64,000 nt of DNA, from the NCBI RefSeq assembly GCF_047511655.1, contig NC_133401.1:46829570-46893569 (forward strand). The letters run 5' to 3'. The stretch comes from Castor canadensis (taxonomy: Eukaryota; Chordata; Mammalia; Rodentia; Castoridae). Position numbers and translations under genes: made by a program. The notes under the pieces were generated by a model. The model made no database searches. It saw only the letters and a list, made by a program, of their open reading frames with translations, and was not told where the DNA came from. Below, one piece after another: positions 59,095 through 64,000 of this stretch. How positions within the stretch are numbered: the first letter of the stretch is position 1; each line of letters starts with the position of its first letter.

Positions 59095-60289
59095 ATGGGA
59101 AGACAAAAAAGGGATGGAAACCATTCTCCCCCCTAAAATAAATTAGTACAGGATTCAGAGGGAAATGAAGAAAACAGATAACCAGATCCAGACTCCAACA
59201 AAACAAAGATAAACTATGCCAAGGAACCCAACAAAGACTACAAGAACATCCTGAAAGAAGAGATTCCACAAGTAATTAATGAGAAGTTCATAGAGATGCT
59301 ACTAGACATGATCAACCAAAACATACAAGAGGCACTCAAGAAATTCCAAGACAGCAAAACTCAAGAATATGAGAAAACACAGAAACAAATGAATGAAATC
59401 ATAGGAGCCCTAAACAAACATCAAACTGAAACAAAGATCACCACAAGCAGAGAGATAAATGAATTAAGGGCAAAAATTGACAATATTAAAGAAGAAGTAA
59501 CCCATGATATGGAAAACCTGAGAAAAAAGAATGAAACAGAAATACAAAACAAAATGGAAGGCCATTGCAGCAGAATAAAACAAACAGAAAACAGAATCTC
59601 AGAACTTGAAGATGAAATAGAAATTAAAGGAAAAACTGAAGAACTATTAGTTAAACAATTCAAGACCTGTGAAAAGAAAATGCAAGAACTCACTGACTCC
59701 ATTAAAAGACCAAACCTGAGACTCATGGGCATTGAAGAAGGAGAAGAGGTGCAAGCAAAAGGAATGTGTAATATATTCAATAAATAATGACAGAAAATTT
59801 CCCAAATCTAGAGAAAACTATGCCCCTCCAGGTACAAGAAGCCATCAGGACACCAAACAGACTTGACCAAAATAGAACTAAACCACGACGTATTATTATT
59901 AAAACAACAAACACAGAGACTAGAGAAAGAATAGTGAAGGCTGTAAGAGAGAAAAAAACAAATAACATACAAAGATAAACCCATCAAAATCATGCAGATT
60001 TCTCCATGGAAGCCTTCAAAGCAAGAAGAGCATAGAGTGAGGTTTTCTGGGCACTGAATGAAAATAACTTCAACCCTAGAATACTCTACCCAGCAAAATT
60101 ATCATTCAAAATAGATGGAGCAATAAAAGTCTTCCACGATAAGCAGAAACTAAAACAATATATGACCACCAAGCCACCACTACAAAAGATTCTCCAAGGA
60201 ATTCTGCACACAGAAAATGAAAGCAAACAAAACAATGAAAGGGCAGTCAATACAAAACCACAGAAGAAAAGGCAAGAAAGTGGGGAGTA
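59095..60289 (+). pseudogene. L1 ORF1 of copy D (broken)
   Basis: ATG at 59,095 ('MGRQKRDGNHSPP' then a stop), with a second stop about 45 bp later. A long frame (59,296-59,787) then holds the coiled-coil ('MINQNIQEALKKFQDSK', 'ENRISELEDEIEIKGKTEEL') and the start of the RNA-recognition region ('DSIKRPNLRLMGIEEGEEV'). A one-base deletion in the A-run at about 59,783 shifts the frame ('TENFPNLEKTMPLQVQE' continues in frame 59,787-59,978). The C-terminus ends at 60,287-60,289. It shows the parts of ORF1 that copy C lacks. Confidence 0.88.
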
Positions 60290-60340
60290 ACATTGATTCA
60301 GCTACACACAATCAAACCCTTAAACAACAAAAACAACTAA

Positions 60341-62582
60341 ATGACAGGGATCAAAACATACCTATCAATACTAACACTAATCATTAATGGACTTAATTCC
60401 CCCATCAAAAGACACTGAATGGCAAACTGGATTAAAAAGGGAGATCCAAAAATCTGCTGCCTACAGGAGACCCACCTCATCAACAGAAAAAAGCACTGGC
60501 TGAGAGTGAAAGGCTGGAAGAGGATTTACCAAGCCAATGGCCCCTTTAAGCAGGCAGGGATAGCAATACTAATCTCAGATAAAGTAGACTTCAAACTTAC
60601 ATTGTTCAAGCAAGATAAAGAAGGACACTCTATACTAATAAAAGGGGAAATACACCAAAAGGAAACAACAATTATCAACCTATATGCACCCAATGTCAAT
60701 GCACCCAATTTCATCAGACATATTCTGAAGGACCTAAAACATATATAAATTCCAGCACAGTGATAGTGGGAGACCTTAATACCACCCTATCACCAACAGA
60801 TAAGTCATCCAAACAAAAAATCAATAAAGAAATTCTAGAACTAAATCACACCATAGACCAAATGGACCTAGCTGACGTCTATAGAATATTTCACCCAATG
60901 ACTGCACAATATACATTCCTCTCAACATCTCATGAACTTCTCCAAAATTCATCACATCTTAGGGCACAAAGAAAGCCTCAGCAAATATAAGAAAACAGAA
61001 ATAATCCCATGCATTCTATCTGAACACAATGCATTAAAAACTAGAAATCAACAACAAAACAGCAGTTAAAAACATGCAAACAACTGGAAGCTGAACAACG
61101 CATTGCTCAATGATCAATGGATTATTGATGAAATAAAAGAGGAAATTAAAAGATTCCTGGAAGTCAATGAAAATGAAAACACAACCTACCAAAACCTATG
61201 GAGCACAGCAAAGGCTGTCCTAAGAGGAAAGTTTATAGTCATGAGTGCATATATTAAAAGGTTAGAAAGATCTCAAATCAATGACCTAATGCTACATCTC
61301 AAACTCCTAGAAAAACAAGAACAAGCAAACCCCAAAACAAGCAGAAGGTGAGAAATAATTAAAATAAGGTCTGAAATCAATGAAATAGAAACAAAAAAAA
61401 TCATACAAAGAATTAATGAAACAAAAAGCTGGTTCTTTGAAAAAATAAATAAGATTGACAGATCCCTGCCAAACCTGACTAAAATGAAGAAAGAAAAAAC
61501 TCAAATCAGTAAAATCAGAAATGCAAAAGGGGAGATAACAACAAACACCAAGGAAATCATCAGAGACTACTTTGAGAGCCTATGCGCTAATAAATTTCAA
61601 AATTTTGAAGAAATGGACAGATTTCTAGATACTTATGACCATCCAAATTTGATCCAAGAGGACATTAATCACCTGAAAAGATCTATAAAACAATACAAAA
61701 TTGAAGCAGTAATTAAGTCTCCTAAAAAAGAAAAAGTCCAGGACCTGATGGATTCACTGCTGAACTCTATCAGATGTTTAAAGAAGAACTACCATCAACC
61801 CTCCTTAAAGTGTTCCATGAAATAGAAAGGGAAAGAACACTGCCTAACTCGTTTTATGAAGCCAACATTACTCTCATCCCAAAACCTGACAAAGACACCT
61901 CCAAAAAGGAGAACTACAGGCCAATCTCCTTAATGAATATCAATACAAAAATCCTCAATAAAATAATGGCAAACTGAATCCAACAACACATCAGAAAGAT
62001 CATACACCACAATGAAGTCAGCTTCATCACAGGGATGCAGGGGTGGTTCAACATATGCAAATCTATAATTGTAATACAGCACATTAATAGAAGCAAAGAC
62101 AAAAACCACTTGATCATCTCAATAGATGCAGAAAAAGCCTTCAACAAGATCCAACACCACTTCATGATAAAAGCTCTAAGAAAACTAGGAATAGAAGGAA
62201 TGTACTTCAACATTGCAAAGGCTATATATGACAGATCTACAGCCAACATCATAATTAATGGTGAAAAACTGAAACCATTTCCCCTAAAATCAGGAACAAG
62301 ATAAAGGTGCCCACTATACTCACTCCTTTTCAACACAGTACTGGAATTTCTAGCCAGAGCAATTAGGTAAGAAGAAAAAATAATAAATAAATAAATAAAT
62401 AAAAGGAATACAAATAGGTAAAGAAACTGTCAAAATATCCCTATTTGCAGAAGGTATATCCTATACCTTAAAGACCAAAAAAACTCTACCCCAAAACTCT
62501 TAGATACCATAAACAGGTATGCAAGGTGGCAGGATACAAAATCAACTTACAAAAATCATTAACTTTTCTCTACATCAACAAT
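60341..62582 (+). pseudogene. L1 ORF2 of copy D (truncated; RT active site lost)
   Basis: ATG at 60,341. Endonuclease: 'CCLQETHLINR', 'NLYAPNVN', 'IVGDLNTTLS' (F to L); the His block reads 'SEHNALK' (Asp to Glu). RT: '[17 protein letters not shown]' (first catalytic-region Asp to Asn), a stop in place of Gln in 'GTRQG', and the FADD codons read Phe-Ala-Glu-Gly. An (AAAT)n run is inserted at 62,379-62,405. The C-terminal third is absent. Confidence 0.88.
62379..62405 (+). repeat. (AAAT)n microsatellite in L1 ORF2
   Basis: 'aataaataaataaataaata' placed where other copies read 'gaagaaggaataaaagg'. Confidence 0.9.
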
Positions 62583-63514
62583 GGTTGTTATACTTCAAGA
62601 AATGCTTTCTGTCAGTTAACTAAAGCCTCAATAATACTGTATAAGGAACAACAACAATATGACAGTGCTACACAACAGTAAGTATTTATTCAGATCACAA
62701 GTCTATGTATTGGCTGATACTTAGCTAATCGAAGCTGTGGTGATAATTCATTCTTCTTCTCATATTCTGTGGTACAGTATGGGCTGCTGCTTTATGTGGT
62801 GATGGTGGAGAACAAGACCAAATGCAAATGTCATACCCACTGACATTCCATTGACTAAACCAAATTCCATGGGAATTCCAACTTGCATAAAAATATACCC
62901 TTTATTTGTGAAAGAAGCGGCAAGTCATATGACAAAGGACCTGAACACAGGATGCAATCTACTCCAGCACTTTGTAATTACAACAAATGAGCACATGTGA
63001 AAGCCTAGGAATGAAATGTCTCTGGCTGTAGGCTGGCAAGATGAGTTTACCTATCACTTCCTCCTCCAGTGTCTCACAGAACAGGTAAGAGGAATCTTAT
63101 CACCAGCTGACACTATCTAGCTTTTACAAAACACTTAAGCCCAATAGATTAGAATGATGGTGGTAGACTATATGATGTTTTCCTCTGAAAACCCTCTAAT
63201 TCTTATCCCTGGACTGCATGCAAGTGAAGCTTAGTAGTCTCTGAACTAAATGCAAGCCCAATTTTCCTCCTGATGTCTTATAAGAACACTTTCTTCCCAC
63301 CCTGTCTGTCAGTGGACAGGTAGCAGAGGCCTGAGGTTTGGAGGGAAACCCTCTTTCTTTTAAATGAAGTAAGACAGAAGTAGATGTTAGCAAAAATTTC
63401 CTGACCTTTGTAAAGTATGTTCTTTTGATAACACTAAGGGAAATCTCACATCACTTCACTGAAATGAACCAAAGACCAGCAATAGCCCATCAGAATGCTG
63501 AACTTTCTATTTCA
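62583..63514. other. Intergenic DNA, nothing recognised
   Basis: About 930 bp with no recognisable repeat and no motif-bearing ORF. It directly abuts the truncated end of L1 copy D. Confidence 0.45.
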
Positions 63515-63735
63515 GATTGAAGGAGCTGGATAGAGGATATACAATGAGCTCAAAATACTAACCCTGCAAACAATCAAAAATTCACTGAATAAATGGGCAA
63601 ATGATCTGAACAGACAATTCTTAAAAGAAGAAATACAAATGGCAATGAATACACAAAGAAATGCAAATCAAAATGACACTGAGATTTCACCTCACTCCAG
63701 TCAGAATGGCTTTCAATAAATCAAACAACAAATGC
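63515..63735 (+). mobile_element. Old L1 ORF2 fragment
   Basis: 'gaggatatacaatgagctca', 'gaataaatgggcaaatgatc', 'tgaacagacaattcttaaaa' and 'gagatttcacctcactccag' follow the ORF2 segment '[10 protein letters not shown]...[12 protein letters not shown]...FHLTPVRIA'. It is more diverged than copy D, so it is probably not D's missing 3' end. Confidence 0.75.
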
Positions 63736-63842
63736 TGCTGCTGATGGGTTGGGGGTGCTGGACAGTAGGACCTGAGTTCCAGGCCAATCTGAACTACATG
63801 GTAAGACTCAAACATCAAGAAAAAACCCAAAACAAACAAAAT
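63736..63842 (+). mobile_element. B1-like SINE right end
   Basis: 'gggttgggggtgctggacag', 'aggacctgagttccaggcca', 'atctgaactacatggtaaga' and 'ctcaaacatcaagaaaaaac' resemble the distal half of a B1 monomer ('gagttcgaggccagcctggtctac...'), followed by an A-rich tail. Confidence 0.55.
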
Positions 63843-64000
63843 AGAGATTATGTGTATCAAAAATATTTTCCAAATAAAGTAAACATAAGAAGACTCTGTC
63901 ATTAATAAAAACTTCCCTACTTTACTGAAGTATTGATATATAGTACATAATCAGGCCCTAAGCAGAAAAGGAGAGGTTAAAAATGATAGTGTACCAAGAT

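Larger units (their letters stand above)
57990..62582 (+). mobile_element. L1 copy D: intact 5' end, 3' end missing
   Basis: 5' end 'cctggagatggcgactggga'. 5'UTR 57,990-59,094, ORF1 59,095-60,289, ORF2 from 60,341. The element stops at about 62,582 ('ctctacatcaacaatgg') within ORF2, with no C-terminus, 3'UTR or A-tail. Because L1 inserts from its 3' end, a missing 3' end implies a later deletion or rearrangement. The 5'UTR contains short GC-rich tandem units of about 50 bp not seen in A, B or C. Confidence 0.9.

Noticed and set aside
1-64000. CRISPR arrays, operons, prophage or other prokaryotic systems
   Set aside because: The sequence is mammalian. Direct repeats seen are microsatellites, 5'UTR units or TSDs.

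Overview
The window is a stretch of mammalian nuclear DNA with no recognisable host protein-coding gene. It is AT-rich, lacks operon-like organisation, and is dominated by retrotransposons: LINE-1 (L1), tRNA-derived ID-like SINEs, B1/7SL-like SINE pieces, MIR, probable L2 and MaLR LTRs. The combination of L1, B1-like monomers and ID-type SINEs ('CAAGTGGTAGAGCACCTGCC', 'GAGTTCAAACCCCAGTACC') indicates a rodent. From memory this SINE wording best fits a castorimorph such as beaver (Castor). That is inference, not a database result.

Layout. Bases 1-20,700 are mostly old intergenic DNA. They hold MIR pieces, ID-like SINEs (several with perfect target-site duplications, TSDs), ancient L1 pieces, an inverted pair of L1 3'UTR fragments (5.8-6.3 kb), a reverse-strand L1 (8.3-10.3 kb), a DNA-transposon fossil (11.6 kb), a solo MaLR LTR (13.7-14.0 kb) and probable L2. 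Bases 20,800-23,400 are two older forward L1 pieces. Bases 23,422-34,590 are one full-length forward L1 (copy A), split by two reverse-strand L1s, one in its 5'UTR and one in ORF1; TSDs reconstruct the order. Bases 34,600-39,600 carry a U6 snRNA/L1 chimeric pseudogene (36,155), more L1 pieces and a MIR. Bases 39,600-51,200 are an ancient L1 scaffold containing a full-length L1 (copy B, 40,320-47,091), several SINEs, a GA-rich satellite and a small L1 3' end. Bases 51,228-57,069 are the best-preserved L1 (copy C). A MaLR LTR follows (57.2-57.6 kb), then a fourth L1 with its 5' end but no 3' end (copy D, 57,990-62,582), then mostly unique DNA.

How the parts work. Every long open frame I could identify is a fragment of L1 ORF1 (coiled-coil/RNA-binding protein) or ORF2 (endonuclease, reverse transcriptase, Cys-rich C-terminus). 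All four large copies are dead: stops, frameshifts, an internal ORF1 deletion and an endonuclease deletion in C, and altered RT active-site residues in B and D. The window is best read as a record of L1 activity: target-primed insertions, 5' truncation, a possible 3' transduction, template switching to U6, an ORF1::ORF2 fusion copy, and turnover of the L1 5'UTR between copies. I found no CRISPR array, operon, functional RNA gene or convincing host gene.
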